Shown piece by piece: positions 43,693-52,436 of a stretch of DNA of 64,000 nucleotides. Position 1 is the stretch's first letter. Every line of letters starts with the position of its first letter. This stretch comes from Sphingobium psychrophilum (lineage in GTDB: Bacteria > Pseudomonadota > Alphaproteobacteria > Sphingomonadales > Sphingomonadaceae). The notes below the pieces were generated by a model. It saw only the letters and a list, made by a program, of their open reading frames with translations, did no database searches and was not told the origin of the DNA. Both the position numbers and the translations under genes were made by a program. The DNA lies in NCBI RefSeq assembly GCF_012927105.1, contig NZ_JABBFV010000004.1, positions 1-64,000 of the forward strand, written 5' to 3'.

Positions 43693-45849
43693 GTGAAAGC
43701 GCGTCTGTTTTGTTGGATGATCGCAATGGCCGGGACCGCCTTAACGCCGGTTCTGGCACCAGCGGCGCAGGCCGAGGACGGCTATGATCTGTGGCTGCGC
43801 TATGCGTATGCAGACCAGGTCCGCAAGCCCCTACTCGCGGCCCATGCGACCGCTATCGTGACGGCCGGGACCAGCCCGACGCTGACCATAGCGACGCAGG
43901 AATTGCAGCGCGGCATGGCCGGGATGACCGGCGTCACCCCCACCATATCGGCAACGATGCAGCAAGGCGCGCTATGGCTGGCGACGCCTGCGTCGGCCCC
44001 TGCCCTGCCGGTCAACACGGACGGGCTGGGCAGCGAGGGCTATGCGATTCGCTCCACGGTGATAGACGGCAAGGCGGTGACCCTGATCGCGGCCAACAGC
44101 GATATCGGCCTGCTCCACGGCGCTTACCATTGGCTGCGCCTGGCCCAGAGCGGCGACAGCCTCGATAATCTCGACATTCGCAGCGCGCCGAAGATCGGCC
44201 TGCGCCTGCTCAACCATTGGGACAATCTGAATGGCACGGTGGAGCGCGGCTATGCCGGGCAATCCATCTGGGACTGGTGGCGGCTGCCCGACTGGAAGGG
44301 GCCGCGCTACACCGACTATGCCCGCGCCAACGCCTCGATCGGCATCAACGGCACCGTCCTCAACAATGTGAATGCGAAGGCCGACAGCCTGACCGCGCCC
44401 TATATCGCCAAGGCAGCGGCGCTGGCCGATGTCTTCCGGCCCTATGGCATCAAGGTCTATCTGTCGGTCAAATGGACCGCGCCGATGGAATTGGATGGGC
44501 TGAAAACCGCCGATCCGCTCGATCCCGCCGTCGCCGCCTGGTGGAAAGCCAAGGCGGACGAGATTTACAAGGCGATCCCCGACTTTGGCGGCTTCTTGGT
44601 CAAGGCCAATAGCGAGGGCCAGCCGGGACCGCAGGACTATAAGCGCAACCATGCCGATGGCGCGAACATGCTGGCGGCGGCGGTCAAGCCCCATGGCGGC
44701 ATCGTGATGTGGCGCGCCTTCGTCTACGCCCATGACAATCCCGACGATCGCGCGAAACAGGCCTATAGCGACTTCAAACCGCTGGACGGCAAATTCGCCG
44801 ACAATGTGATCGTGCAGGTGAAGAATGGCGCGATCGATTTCCAGCCGCGCGAACCCTTCCATCCTCTGTTCGGCGCGATGCCCAAGACGCCGCTGATGAT
44901 GGAATTCCAGATTACCAAGGAATATCTGGGCCAGTCGACGCACCTGACCTATCTAGGCCCGCTGTTCGAGGAGACGCTGGACGCCGACACCTTTGCCAAG
45001 GGCAAGGGATCGACGGTCGCCAAGGTGATCGACGGATCGCTGGACGGACACAGGCTGACCGGCATTGCCGGCGTCGCCAATATCGGGACGGATCGCGACT
45101 GGGGCGGGTCGATCTTCAACCAGGCGGACTGGTATGCCTTTGGTCGGCTGGCCTGGGACACCAGCCTGTCGGCCGACGCGATCGCGAAGGAATGGGCGGG
45201 GATGACCTTTTCGCCCGACCAGAAAGTCGTGCAGCCGATCGTAAAGATGATGATGGGATCGCGCGAGGCGGCGGTCGATTATATGACGCCCTTGGGCCTG
45301 GCCCATGTCATGGATACCGGCCATCATTATGGCCCCGGCCCCTGGGTATCCGACTTGGCGCGGCCAGAATGGAACCCGGTCTATTATCATAAGGCGGATG
45401 CGAACGGCATCGGCTTTGACCGGACCAGAACGGGCAGCGACGCCGTCAATCAATATGCACCGCCGGTCGCAAAGATGTGGGCGAACGTGAAAACCACGCC
45501 GGAGCGCGACCTGCTCTGGTTCCATCATATGCCCTGGGATTATCGCCTGAGATCGGGCGAGACGCTGTGGGATGGCCTGGTCCATCGTTATGAGGGCGGG
45601 GTTCGCTATGTCGCGGATATGCAGACGACATGGGCGTCGCTGAAACCCTATGTCGATGCGGAGCGGTTCGCGGAGACGGACACCTTCCTCACTATCCAGC
45701 ACCGCGAGGCCCAATGGTGGCGCGACGCCAGCATCGCTTATTTCCAGTCGGTGTCGACACGCCCCCTGCCCGCCGGATCGGCTGCGCCCGCCCATGATCT
45801 CAATTGGTACAAGGCGCAGAAATTCCCCTATGCGCCGGGGCATAATTGA
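43693..45849 (+). CDS. aguA: Alpha-glucuronidase, glycoside hydrolase family 67
   Basis: A 718-residue exported enzyme that removes (4-O-methyl-)glucuronic acid from the end of xylo-oligosaccharides. Signal peptide: residues 1-27 (AQA-ED). RLLNHWDNLNGTVERGYAG (171-189) is diagnostic. The acid Glu308 lies in VKANSEGQPGP, and Asp382 (GAIDFQPREP) and Glu410 (QITKEY) fall at the spacing of the other catalytic carboxylates of the Cellvibrio enzyme. The GTG start has an SD (GAGAGG). The enzyme feeds uxaC with glucuronate and the GH3 enzymes with unbranched xylo-oligomers. Confidence 0.95.
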   Translation: MKARLFCWMIAMAGTALTPVLAPAAQAEDGYDLWLRYAYADQVRKPLLAAHATAIVTAGTSPTLTIATQELQRGMAGMTGVTPTISATMQQGALWLATPASAPALPVNTDGLGSEGYAIRSTVIDGKAVTLIAANSDIGLLHGAYHWLRLAQSGDSLDNLDIRSAPKIGLRLLNHWDNLNGTVERGYAGQSIWDWWRLPDWKGPRYTDYARANASIGINGTVLNNVNAKADSLTAPYIAKAAALADVFRPYGIKVYLSVKWTAPMELDGLKTADPLDPAVAAWWKAKADEIYKAIPDFGGFLVKANSEGQPGPQDYKRNHADGANMLAAAVKPHGGIVMWRAFVYAHDNPDDRAKQAYSDFKPLDGKFADNVIVQVKNGAIDFQPREPFHPLFGAMPKTPLMMEFQITKEYLGQSTHLTYLGPLFEETLDADTFAKGKGSTVAKVIDGSLDGHRLTGIAGVANIGTDRDWGGSIFNQADWYAFGRLAWDTSLSADAIAKEWAGMTFSPDQKVVQPIVKMMMGSREAAVDYMTPLGLAHVMDTGHHYGPGPWVSDLARPEWNPVYYHKADANGIGFDRTRTGSDAVNQYAPPVAKMWANVKTTPERDLLWFHHMPWDYRLRSGETLWDGLVHRYEGGVRYVADMQTTWASLKPYVDAERFAETDTFLTIQHREAQWWRDASIAYFQSVSTRPLPAGSAAPAHDLNWYKAQKFPYAPGHN

Positions 45850-45864
45850 TTTTTCGCTCTAGTT

Positions 45865-46998
45865 ATGACCAATGATGTCGCTGCCATTTCGGCAGCGCCA
45901 TTAGCCATCGAAAGCATAGCCGCATTGAGCGATACACGATCATCGCGCCGCCAGCGCAACGCGCCCACGATCAACGATGTCGCCGCCCATGCCGGCGTAT
46001 CGCCGATGACCGTGTCGCGCGTCATCAATGGCGAACAGGTGGTGCGGGCGGCGACGCGGGCCAAGGTGGATGCGGCGATCGCTGCACTCAACTACGCCCC
46101 CAGCGCCGCCGCGCGGACTCTGGCAGGTGGCGACGAAACCCGGATCGGCCTGCTCTACTCCAACCCTTCCTCCTCTTATCTCAGCGAATTTCTGGTCGGT
46201 AGCCTGGACCAGGCCAGCCGCAGCAGCGTCGACTTGGTCGTGGAGAAATGGGACGAGGAAACGTCGATCGCATCGGTCGTCGCCCATCTGTTACGCGGGC
46301 GGATCGACGGCGTGATCCTACCGCCGCCGCTGTGCGACCTGGACGAGATGGTGGAGGCGCTGGGCAAGGCCGGCATCCCCGCCGTGGCGGTGGCGACAGG
46401 GCGCGCGCCGTCGGCGCTGGCCGCGGTCAGCATCGACGATCGCCAGGCCGCCTATGAAATGACCCGGCACCTGATCTCGCTGGGCCATAGCCGCATCGGC
46501 TTCATCAAGGGCAACCCGAACCAGACCGCCAGCGCGCGGCGGTTCGAAGGCTATGTCGCCGCGCTCACTGAAGCGGGCCTGCCGGTGCAGGACGAATTGA
46601 TCGCGCAGGGCTATTTCACCTACCGGTCCGGGCTTGATGCGGCCGAACATATATTGGCGCTGCTCGATCCGCCCACCGCGATCTTCGCCAGCAATGACGA
46701 CATGGCCGCCGCCACCGTGGCGATCGCGCATCGCAGCGGGCTGGACGTGCCGGGCGACCTGACCGTCTGCGGCTTTGACGACACTTCGCTTGCAACGACG
46801 ATCTGGCCGGAACTCACCACCATTCGCCAGCCGATCAGCGCGATGGCGCGCGCGGCGGTGGAAGTGTTGGTGCGACAGTTGAAGGGGCGGCGCAGCGGCG
46901 ACGCGGAGGCGGCCGAGCATCTGGTGCTGGACCATGCGCTGATCCGGCGGCAATCGGATGCCGCGCCGCGGATGCGGCCGAGATTGGGCGGGCGTTAA
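45865..46998 (+). CDS. LacI-family regulator of the glucuronoxylan locus
   Basis: A 377-residue repressor. The helix-turn-helix TINDVAAHAGVSPMTVSRVI is at about 34-53, with the hinge helix in APSAAARTLAGG and a periplasmic-binding-protein-like sugar domain (about 90-350; GNPNQTASARRFEGY, FASNDDMAAATVAIAHRSG). It starts 15 bases after the GH67 stop and is probably co-transcribed with it, so the operator at 43605 would make it autoregulated. The three palindromes of this locus have the symmetric form bound by LacI proteins. The inducer is probably a uronate, xylose or an oligosaccharide. Confidence 0.92.
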   Translation: MTNDVAAISAAPLAIESIAALSDTRSSRRQRNAPTINDVAAHAGVSPMTVSRVINGEQVVRAATRAKVDAAIAALNYAPSAAARTLAGGDETRIGLLYSNPSSSYLSEFLVGSLDQASRSSVDLVVEKWDEETSIASVVAHLLRGRIDGVILPPPLCDLDEMVEALGKAGIPAVAVATGRAPSALAAVSIDDRQAAYEMTRHLISLGHSRIGFIKGNPNQTASARRFEGYVAALTEAGLPVQDELIAQGYFTYRSGLDAAEHILALLDPPTAIFASNDDMAAATVAIAHRSGLDVPGDLTVCGFDDTSLATTIWPELTTIRQPISAMARAAVEVLVRQLKGRRSGDAEAAEHLVLDHALIRRQSDAAPRMRPRLGGR

Positions 46999-47013
46999 AA
47001 GCTGAAAATAGGT

Positions 47014-47078
47014 GTGTTCCCGCGCAGGCGGGAACCCAGTTCAGAGGTAGGACTGGGTTCCCGCCTGCGCGGGAACAC
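47014..47078. repeat. Dispersed palindromic repeat, copy 3, with outer stem
   Basis: GTGTTCCCGCGCAGGCGGGA.. (47014-47040) and its inverted copy 47052-47078 lie between the convergent lacI-type and purB genes. Outer GAAAATA (47003-47009) and TATTTTC (47081-47087) extend the stem and give a short U-run in both directions, so it should work as a bidirectional terminator. Confidence 0.75.
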
Positions 47079-47098
47079 GGTATTTTCTATCGGCTGAA

Positions 47099-48415
47099 TT
47101 ACGCTTCCCCGAACACGCGCTTGAAGATCGTATCGACCTGCTTGAAATGATAATCGAGGTTGAACTTGTCCTCGATCTCCTGAACCGGCAGCGCGGCGGT
47201 GACGTCGGTGTCGGCCTTGAGCAATTCCAGCAGCGACAGTTGCCCGTCCGATTCCCACACTTTCATCGCGTTACGCTGGACATAGCGATAGCTGTCCTCG
47301 CGGCTGACGCCCGCCTGGGTCAGGGCCAGCAGCACGCGCTGCGAGTGGACGAGACCGCCCATCTTATCGAGATTCTTCATCATCCGGTCGGGATAGATCA
47401 GCAGCTTGTCGATGACGCCGGTCAGGCGCGCCAGCGCGAAGTCCAGCGTTATGGTGGCGTCGGGGCCGAAGAAGCGTTCGACCGACGAATGGCTGATGTC
47501 GCGCTCATGCCACAGCGCGACATTCTCCAAAGCGGGCACGACGGCTGCGCGCACGACGCGGGCCAGGCCGGTCAGGTTTTCCGTCAGCACCGGGTTGCGC
47601 TTGTGCGGCATCGCCGACGAACCCTTCTGGCCGGGCGAGAAATATTCCTCGGCTTCCAAGACTTCGGTGCGCTGGAGATGGCGGACCTCGACCGCGAGGC
47701 GCTCGATGGACGAAGCGATGACGCCCAGCGTCGAGAAGAACATCGCATGGCGATCGCGCGGGATGACCTGGGTCGACACCGGCTCGATGGCGAGGCCCAG
47801 CTTTTCCGCGACATGCTCCTCGACCGCCGGGTCGATATTGGCGAAAGTGCCGACCGCGCCGGAAATGGCGCAAGTCGCGATTTCCGCGCGGGCCGCGATC
47901 AGGCGGGCCTTGCAGCGGCTGAACTCGGCATAGGCTTCGGCCATCTTCAGGCCGAAGGTCACGGGTTCGGCATGGATGCCGTGGCTGCGGCCGATGGTCG
48001 GAGTCAGCTTATGTTCGAAGGCGCGGCGCTTGATGACCTCCAGCAGCTTGTCGAGGTCTTCGATCAAAATGTCGGACGCGCGGGCCAGCTGCACGGCCAG
48101 GCAGGTGTCGAGCACGTCGGAACTGGTCATGCCCTGATGCATGAAGCGGGCTTCGTCGCCCACCTGTTCGGCGACCCAGGTCAGGAAGGCGATGACGTCA
48201 TGCTTGGTCACGGCCTCGATCGCGTCGATCGCGGGGACGTCGATGACGGGACTGGTCGCCCACCAGTCCCACAGCGCCTTCGCCGCGGATGGCGGGACGA
48301 CGCCCAGTTCGCCCAGCTTCTCGGTCGCGTGCGCCTCAATCTCGAACCAGATCCTGAAACGGGCTTCCGGCTCCCAGAGCGCGGTCATTGCGGGACGAGA
48401 ATAGCGGGGGACCAT
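47099..48415 (-). CDS. purB: Adenylosuccinate lyase
   Basis: A 438-residue purine-synthesis enzyme that cleaves SAICAR and adenylosuccinate to release fumarate. The fumarase/aspartase signature GSSAMPHKRNP is at about 262-272, the catalytic His in GRSHGIHAEP near 142, and MTSSDVLDT near 93. The ATG at 48415 begins MVPRYSRP, the usual N-terminus of the family; the frame upstream of it is not conserved. It is a housekeeping gene lying between two parts of the xylan locus. Confidence 0.96.
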   Translation of the reverse strand: MVPRYSRPAMTALWEPEARFRIWFEIEAHATEKLGELGVVPPSAAKALWDWWATSPVIDVPAIDAIEAVTKHDVIAFLTWVAEQVGDEARFMHQGMTSSDVLDTCLAVQLARASDILIEDLDKLLEVIKRRAFEHKLTPTIGRSHGIHAEPVTFGLKMAEAYAEFSRCKARLIAARAEIATCAISGAVGTFANIDPAVEEHVAEKLGLAIEPVSTQVIPRDRHAMFFSTLGVIASSIERLAVEVRHLQRTEVLEAEEYFSPGQKGSSAMPHKRNPVLTENLTGLARVVRAAVVPALENVALWHERDISHSSVERFFGPDATITLDFALARLTGVIDKLLIYPDRMMKNLDKMGGLVHSQRVLLALTQAGVSREDSYRYVQRNAMKVWESDGQLSLLELLKADTDVTAALPVQEIEDKFNLDYHFKQVDTIFKRVFGEA

Positions 48416-48690
48416 GGGCGAATCCTGCGGTTGGAGAGGGAATGTTGCCGCGCGCCTAGCAGCGTCCTCCCTTTGGGGCAAATCGCGACGGCGACAGGGA
48501 CGATGCGCATGACCGTATCAGGGTGCCGACAGCAAAGCCGGACGAGTCGAGTATATTTTCAAGACGAATCCATGAACATGAATGGATGTTCAGGAACATT
48601 CGCCAGTCGTCATTCATTATTACCACGACATATCGAGACAGCCGGGAATAAAGATCGCCCCGGCCCATTCCAAGGTGGCAGGAGATTATC
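48416..48690. other. Intergenic region with an inverted repeat
   Basis: This holds the purB promoter side and the promoter of the EF-hand gene. TGAACAT-N6-ATGTTCA at 48573-48592 is a perfect 7-7 inverted repeat in an AT-rich patch and could bind a regulator. An SD-like GGCAGGAG lies just before the EF-hand start. Confidence 0.45.
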
Positions 48691-49107
48691 ATGATCCGCA
48701 CGTTTTTATTCTCGACCGCCCTTGTCATAGCCGCGCCCGCCATGGCGCAGCAGGGCATGGCACCTGATCAGGGCACGACCCCGGCCGTGCCGCAGTCGGC
48801 AATGCCGGCCGCACCGCAGGCGGCGACCCCCGCTGCGCCTGCCAACGCCGCCACGACCGTAGCGTCGATCGTCGACAGCGAATTTCCCGCCTATGACGCC
48901 AATAGCGACGGGCAACTCGACCAGTCGGAATTTTCGCGCTGGATGGTGGCGCTCAAGGGTCAGGAAATGAAGGCGACAGGATCGACCCTGCCCGCCGAAC
49001 AGGTTTCCGCCTGGGCCAGCGGCGCATTCACGACTGCCGACAAGGATAAGAGCGTCACGATCAGCAAACCAGAACTGGTCAGCTATCTGAGTGGCGGCGC
49101 AGGCTAA
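48691..49107 (+). CDS. Secreted EF-hand protein
   Basis: A 138-residue periplasmic protein, signal peptide 1-19 (AMA-QQ), then a Pro/Ala-rich linker (about 25-52). Two EF-hand loops follow, DANSDGQLDQSEF (about 68-80) and ADKDKSVTISKPEL (about 116-129). The first has all calcium ligands, the second is near-canonical. Its role is unknown; small EF-hand proteins are common in sphingomonads. A strong terminator follows. Confidence 0.85.
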   Translation: MIRTFLFSTALVIAAPAMAQQGMAPDQGTTPAVPQSAMPAAPQAATPAAPANAATTVASIVDSEFPAYDANSDGQLDQSEFSRWMVALKGQEMKATGSTLPAEQVSAWASGAFTTADKDKSVTISKPELVSYLSGGAG

Positions 49108-49169
49108 ACCCTATCATTCCCCAACTTGTCAAGAAGGCGGGGAACATAGAGCCTGAGGGGTCGCACCCG

Positions 49170-49208
49170 GAGGCGGCATGGAGCGAAGGCCATGCCGCCT
49201 CTTTTTTT
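49170..49208 (+). terminator. Rho-independent terminator of the EF-hand gene
   Basis: GAGGCGGCATGG (49170-49181) pairs with CCATGCCGCCTC (49190-49201) around an 8-base loop, followed by seven Ts (49202-49208). Confidence 0.95.
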
Positions 49209-49254
49209 GGCGTCTGAATAGGGTGAATGGGCGCACCGCCAGAGCGGCGCGCTG

Positions 49255-49467
49255 TCAGCCTTTTTTGCGGGTATAGAGCAACGCGGCGACGATCGCGGCG
49301 GAACCGATACCGACGGCGGCGCCAGCCCATACGCCCTTTCCAGCCGATTTGATCGCCGCGGTGGCGAGATCGGCTTTGTCCTTTTCCTTCGCCTTTCCAG
49401 CGGCAGGAACGGTGGGATTTGCGGCGTGTGCGCCGGCGGGCGGCGCGCTGTCTTCAGGCTTGCTCAT
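49255..49467 (-). CDS. Small single-helix membrane protein
   Basis: A 70-residue protein. A polar, Pro/Ala/Lys-rich N-terminal part (KAKEKDKADLATAAIKSAGK) is followed by one hydrophobic helix GVWAGAAVGIGSAAIVAALL and a TRKKG end, giving N-out or C-in topology by the positive-inside rule. I know no function. The start is the ATG at 49467; the longer frame runs through the xylX promoter region. Confidence 0.65.
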   Translation of the reverse strand: MSKPEDSAPPAGAHAANPTVPAAGKAKEKDKADLATAAIKSAGKGVWAGAAVGIGSAAIVAALLYTRKKG

Positions 49468-49578
49468 GGTCTGCAAGGCTATGCCCCAAAGCGGCGGCCA
49501 CGAAAAGCCGGAACTGCTTCCCTTCGTCGTCTTTTGCATTTTGCGCGCACCCTCTTGACTTCGACCCCCGATCCATGT

Positions 49579-49592
49579 TGGTAGCGCTATCA
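49579..49592. promoter_or_regulatory. LacI-family operator, xylX promoter
   Basis: TGGTAGCGCTATCA, identical to the site at 33184. It sits 29 bases before the xylX start and just after a TTGACT at 49555-49560 that could be a -35 element, so a bound repressor would cover the -10 region. Confidence 0.78.
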
Positions 49593-49620
49593 ATTACAAC
49601 CATCCCATTAGGAGTTGATG

Positions 49621-50769
49621 ATGCCGGGGGACTCCTCCTTGCTTGCCATGACCTTGGTCAATTGCCTGCCCGCCGACTGGCGCACTGGCCTGTTCGTCGG
49701 CCGCGTTCTGACCGCCGATGGCCCCAGCCCTATATTGGTGCGCGACGGGATCGCCCATGACATGAGCCGGGTCGCGCCGACCGTGGCGCAACTGCTCGAA
49801 AAACTGCCGTTGGCACCCGATGCCGGCGACGCACTCGGCCCGGTCGACACGCTCGACCTGCCGCTGCTCAGCCCGGTCGACCTGCAATGCGTCAAGGCCG
49901 CCGGCGTGACCTTTGCCCTGTCCGCGATCGAGCGGGTGATCGAGGAACGGGCGCGCGGCGATGCCAGCGCCGCTGCGGACATTCGCGGCCGCCTGGAGGA
50001 GCGTGTGGGCGGTTCGATCCGCGCCGTGGTGCCTGGTTCGCCCGAAGCCGCCGCGCTCAAGGCCGCGCTGATCGAGGATGGCCTGTGGTCGCAATATCTG
50101 GAGGTCGCGATCGGCCCGGATGCGGAGGTCTTCACCAAAGCGCCGGTGCTCTCCACCGTGGGCGCGGGCGCGCAGATCGGCATCCGGTCCGATTCGACCT
50201 GGAACAACCCCGAACCCGAAATCGTGCTGATCGCCAATGCCGCTGGGAGCGCTATCGGCGCAACCCTGGGCAATGACGTCAATCTGCGCGATTTCGAAGG
50301 ACGATCAGCGCTGCTGCTGGGCAAGGCGAAGGACAATAATGCCTCCTGCTCGCTCGGCCCGCTCATCCGCCTGTTCGACGACGACTTCACGATAGACGAT
50401 GTGCGCAATGCCGAAGTCGAACTGACCATCGATGGTCCCGAAGGCTATCGACTTGAAGGCGCGAGCAGCATGAACCAGATCAGCCGCGATCCGCTGGAAC
50501 TGGTGCACCAGACACTGTCGGAACACCAATATCCCGACGGTTTCGTCCTATTCCTGGGCACCCTGTTCGCGCCGGTGCAGGATCGCGACGATCCGGGCCG
50601 TGGCTTTACCCATAAGGTCGGCGATGTCGTCTCCATCTCCACCCCGCGCCTGGGCAAGCTGGTCAACACCGTCGTCACGTCGAAGGACGCTGCGCCCTGG
50701 ACCTATGGCCTGGTCGCGCTGATGACCAACCTCGCCGCGCGCGGCCTGTTGAAAGACGCTGCCGCATGA
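49621..50769 (+). CDS. xylX: 2-keto-3-deoxy-D-xylonate dehydratase (FAH family)
   Basis: A 382-residue enzyme of the Weimberg pathway that turns 2-keto-3-deoxyxylonate into alpha-ketoglutarate semialdehyde. It is closely similar by eye to Caulobacter XylX over its length: CVKAAGVTFALSAIERVIEE, DGLWSQYLEVAIGPDAE, WNNPEPEIVL, GNDVNLRDFEGRSALLL and DRDDPGRGFTHKVGD are all present. The FAH metal site Glu-x-Glu lies in NPEPE. The ATG at 49621 is 6 bases after AGGAG; an adjacent ATG at 49618 is possible. It overlaps xylB by four bases. Confidence 0.93.
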   Translation: MPGDSSLLAMTLVNCLPADWRTGLFVGRVLTADGPSPILVRDGIAHDMSRVAPTVAQLLEKLPLAPDAGDALGPVDTLDLPLLSPVDLQCVKAAGVTFALSAIERVIEERARGDASAAADIRGRLEERVGGSIRAVVPGSPEAAALKAALIEDGLWSQYLEVAIGPDAEVFTKAPVLSTVGAGAQIGIRSDSTWNNPEPEIVLIANAAGSAIGATLGNDVNLRDFEGRSALLLGKAKDNNASCSLGPLIRLFDDDFTIDDVRNAEVELTIDGPEGYRLEGASSMNQISRDPLELVHQTLSEHQYPDGFVLFLGTLFAPVQDRDDPGRGFTHKVGDVVSISTPRLGKLVNTVVTSKDAAPWTYGLVALMTNLAARGLLKDAAA

Positions 50770-51521
50770 GCGCCATCTATCCCAGTTTGAAGGGCAAGCG
50801 CGTCTTCATCAGCGGCGGCGGCAGCGGCATCGGCGCGGGGCTGGTCGAGGCGTTCGTCGGCCAGGGCGCGCATGTCGCCTTTTGCGACATCGCCGTGGCG
50901 GAGAGCGAGACGCTGGTCGCCCGCCTCGACGGTGCCGATTTCGCCCCGATCTTCCACGCCATCGACCTGCGCGACATCGAAGCGGTGCAGGCGATGATCG
51001 GCAAGGTCGAGGCGCAGCTTGGCGGGATCGACATCCTGATCAACAATGCCGCCAATGACGACCGCCACACGATCGAAGAGGTGACGCCTGCCTATTGGGA
51101 CGAGCGAATGGCGGTGAACCTGCGCCATCTGTTCTTCGCGGCGCAGGCGGCAGTGCCGGCGATGAAGCGCGCGGGCGGCGGCGTGATCCTGAATTTCGGG
51201 TCGATCAGCTGGCATCTCGCCCTGCCGGAACTGACGCTCTACCAGACCGCCAAGGCCGCGATCGAAGGGCTGACGCGCAGCCTGGCGCGCGACCTGGGGC
51301 GCGACAACATCCGCGTCAACACCATCATCCCCGGCAATGTGAAGACCCCACGCCAGGAAAAATGGTACACGCCCGAAGGCGAAGCGGAGATCGTCGCGGC
51401 GCAATGCCTGGACGGCCGCATCCTGCCGGTGGATGTCGCCGCGCTGGCCATGTTCCTGGCGTCGGACGATGCGCGTTACTGCACCGGCCATGACTATTTC
51501 ATCGATGCCGGCTGGCGCTGA
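50766..51521 (+). CDS. xylB: D-xylose 1-dehydrogenase (NAD), SDR family
   Basis: A 251-residue SDR that oxidises D-xylose to D-xylono-1,5-lactone. It closely matches Caulobacter XylB by eye: IYPSLKGKRVFISGGGSGIG at the N-terminus with the nucleotide loop at 16-23, NDDRHTIEEVTPAYWDER, NFGSISWHLALPELTLY and GNVKTPRQEKWYTPEGEAEI. The catalytic Ser and Tyr-x3-Lys (YQTAK) are present. The ATG overlaps the stop of xylX (ATGA), so translation is coupled. Confidence 0.95.
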   Translation: MSAIYPSLKGKRVFISGGGSGIGAGLVEAFVGQGAHVAFCDIAVAESETLVARLDGADFAPIFHAIDLRDIEAVQAMIGKVEAQLGGIDILINNAANDDRHTIEEVTPAYWDERMAVNLRHLFFAAQAAVPAMKRAGGGVILNFGSISWHLALPELTLYQTAKAAIEGLTRSLARDLGRDNIRVNTIIPGNVKTPRQEKWYTPEGEAEIVAAQCLDGRILPVDVAALAMFLASDDARYCTGHDYFIDAGWR

Positions 51522-51522
51522 C

Positions 51523-52398
51523 ATGGTGGACGCTGCCCCCCATAGCGTCCTGTCGGTGGGTGCCACGCTGGGCGAAGGGCCGGTATGGGTCGCGCGCGAC
51601 GCCGCACTGTGGTTCGTGGACATCAAGGGTCATCGCATCCACCGTTTCGACCCCGCGCTGGGCGTCGGGCGTAGCTGGATCACGCCCGAGCAGGTGGGCT
51701 GGATCGTCCCGACCGACGACGGCCTGTTCGCGGTCGGGCTGCAATCGGGCGTGCACAGGTTCGACCCAGCCGACAATGGTTTCACACGGCTTCACGCACC
51801 CGAAGCGCATCTGCCCGGCAATCGCCAGAATGACGCCTGCGTCGCACCCGACGGGGCACTCTGGTTCGGGTCGATGGACGATGCGGAGGAAGCGACAAGC
51901 GGCTATTTCTACCGCATCCACCGGGGGGCCTGCGTCGAAAGCGGACTGCCGCCGGTGTCGATCACCAATGGCCCCGCGCTCTCGCCCGACGGCCGTATCC
52001 TGTATCACACCGACACGCTGGGCAAGCGCATCTGGCGCACGGAACTGGATGTCGACGGCACGGTCGGCAACACGACCCTGTTCGCCAGGATCGAGGACGA
52101 TGCAGGCTATCCCGATGGCCCCACGGTCGATGCTGAAGGCTGCCTGTGGACCGGCCTGTTCGGCGGCTGGGCGGTGCGCCGCTACGACCCGGCGGGCATG
52201 CTGATGCGCGAAATTCGCTTCCCTGTCGCCAACATCACCAAGATCGCCTTTGGCGGCGATGGCCTGTCCACCGCCTATGCGACGACCGCGCGCAAGGGGC
52301 TGGACATGACAGCGTTGACACAGCAGCCCCTGGCGGGCGATCTGTTCGCTTTCGACCCCGGCGTGTCCGCGCTGCCTGGCCATGTCGCAACGATATAG
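51523..52398 (+). CDS. xylC: D-xylonolactonase, SMP-30 family
   Basis: A 291-residue six-bladed propeller that opens xylonolactone to xylonate. Conserved blocks are GEGPVWVARDAALWFVDIKG (metal Glu at about 18), NRQNDACVAPDGALWFGSMD (about 101-120), TNGPALSPDGR and the metal Asp in GYPDGPTVDAEGCLWTGLFG. It starts one base after the xylB stop. Its own stop codon lies inside a 14-bp direct repeat. Confidence 0.93.
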   Translation: MVDAAPHSVLSVGATLGEGPVWVARDAALWFVDIKGHRIHRFDPALGVGRSWITPEQVGWIVPTDDGLFAVGLQSGVHRFDPADNGFTRLHAPEAHLPGNRQNDACVAPDGALWFGSMDDAEEATSGYFYRIHRGACVESGLPPVSITNGPALSPDGRILYHTDTLGKRIWRTELDVDGTVGNTTLFARIEDDAGYPDGPTVDAEGCLWTGLFGGWAVRRYDPAGMLMREIRFPVANITKIAFGGDGLSTAYATTARKGLDMTALTQQPLAGDLFAFDPGVSALPGHVATI

Positions 52399-52414
52399 AA
52401 GTCGCAACGATATA
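52384..52414 (+). repeat. Tandem duplication spanning the xylC stop codon
   Basis: GTCGCAACGATATA occurs at 52384-52397 and again at 52401-52414, a 17-base period. Both copies would end the protein as VATI followed by a stop. Confidence 0.7.
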
Positions 52415-52436
52415 AAAACTGGAAGGATGCGTAAGG

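Noticed and set aside
48586-48599. GTTC-N7-TTCG near the EF-hand promoter as an alphaproteobacterial LexA box
   Set aside because: The second half-site should be GTTC at N7. It does not match, and the neighbour is not an SOS gene.
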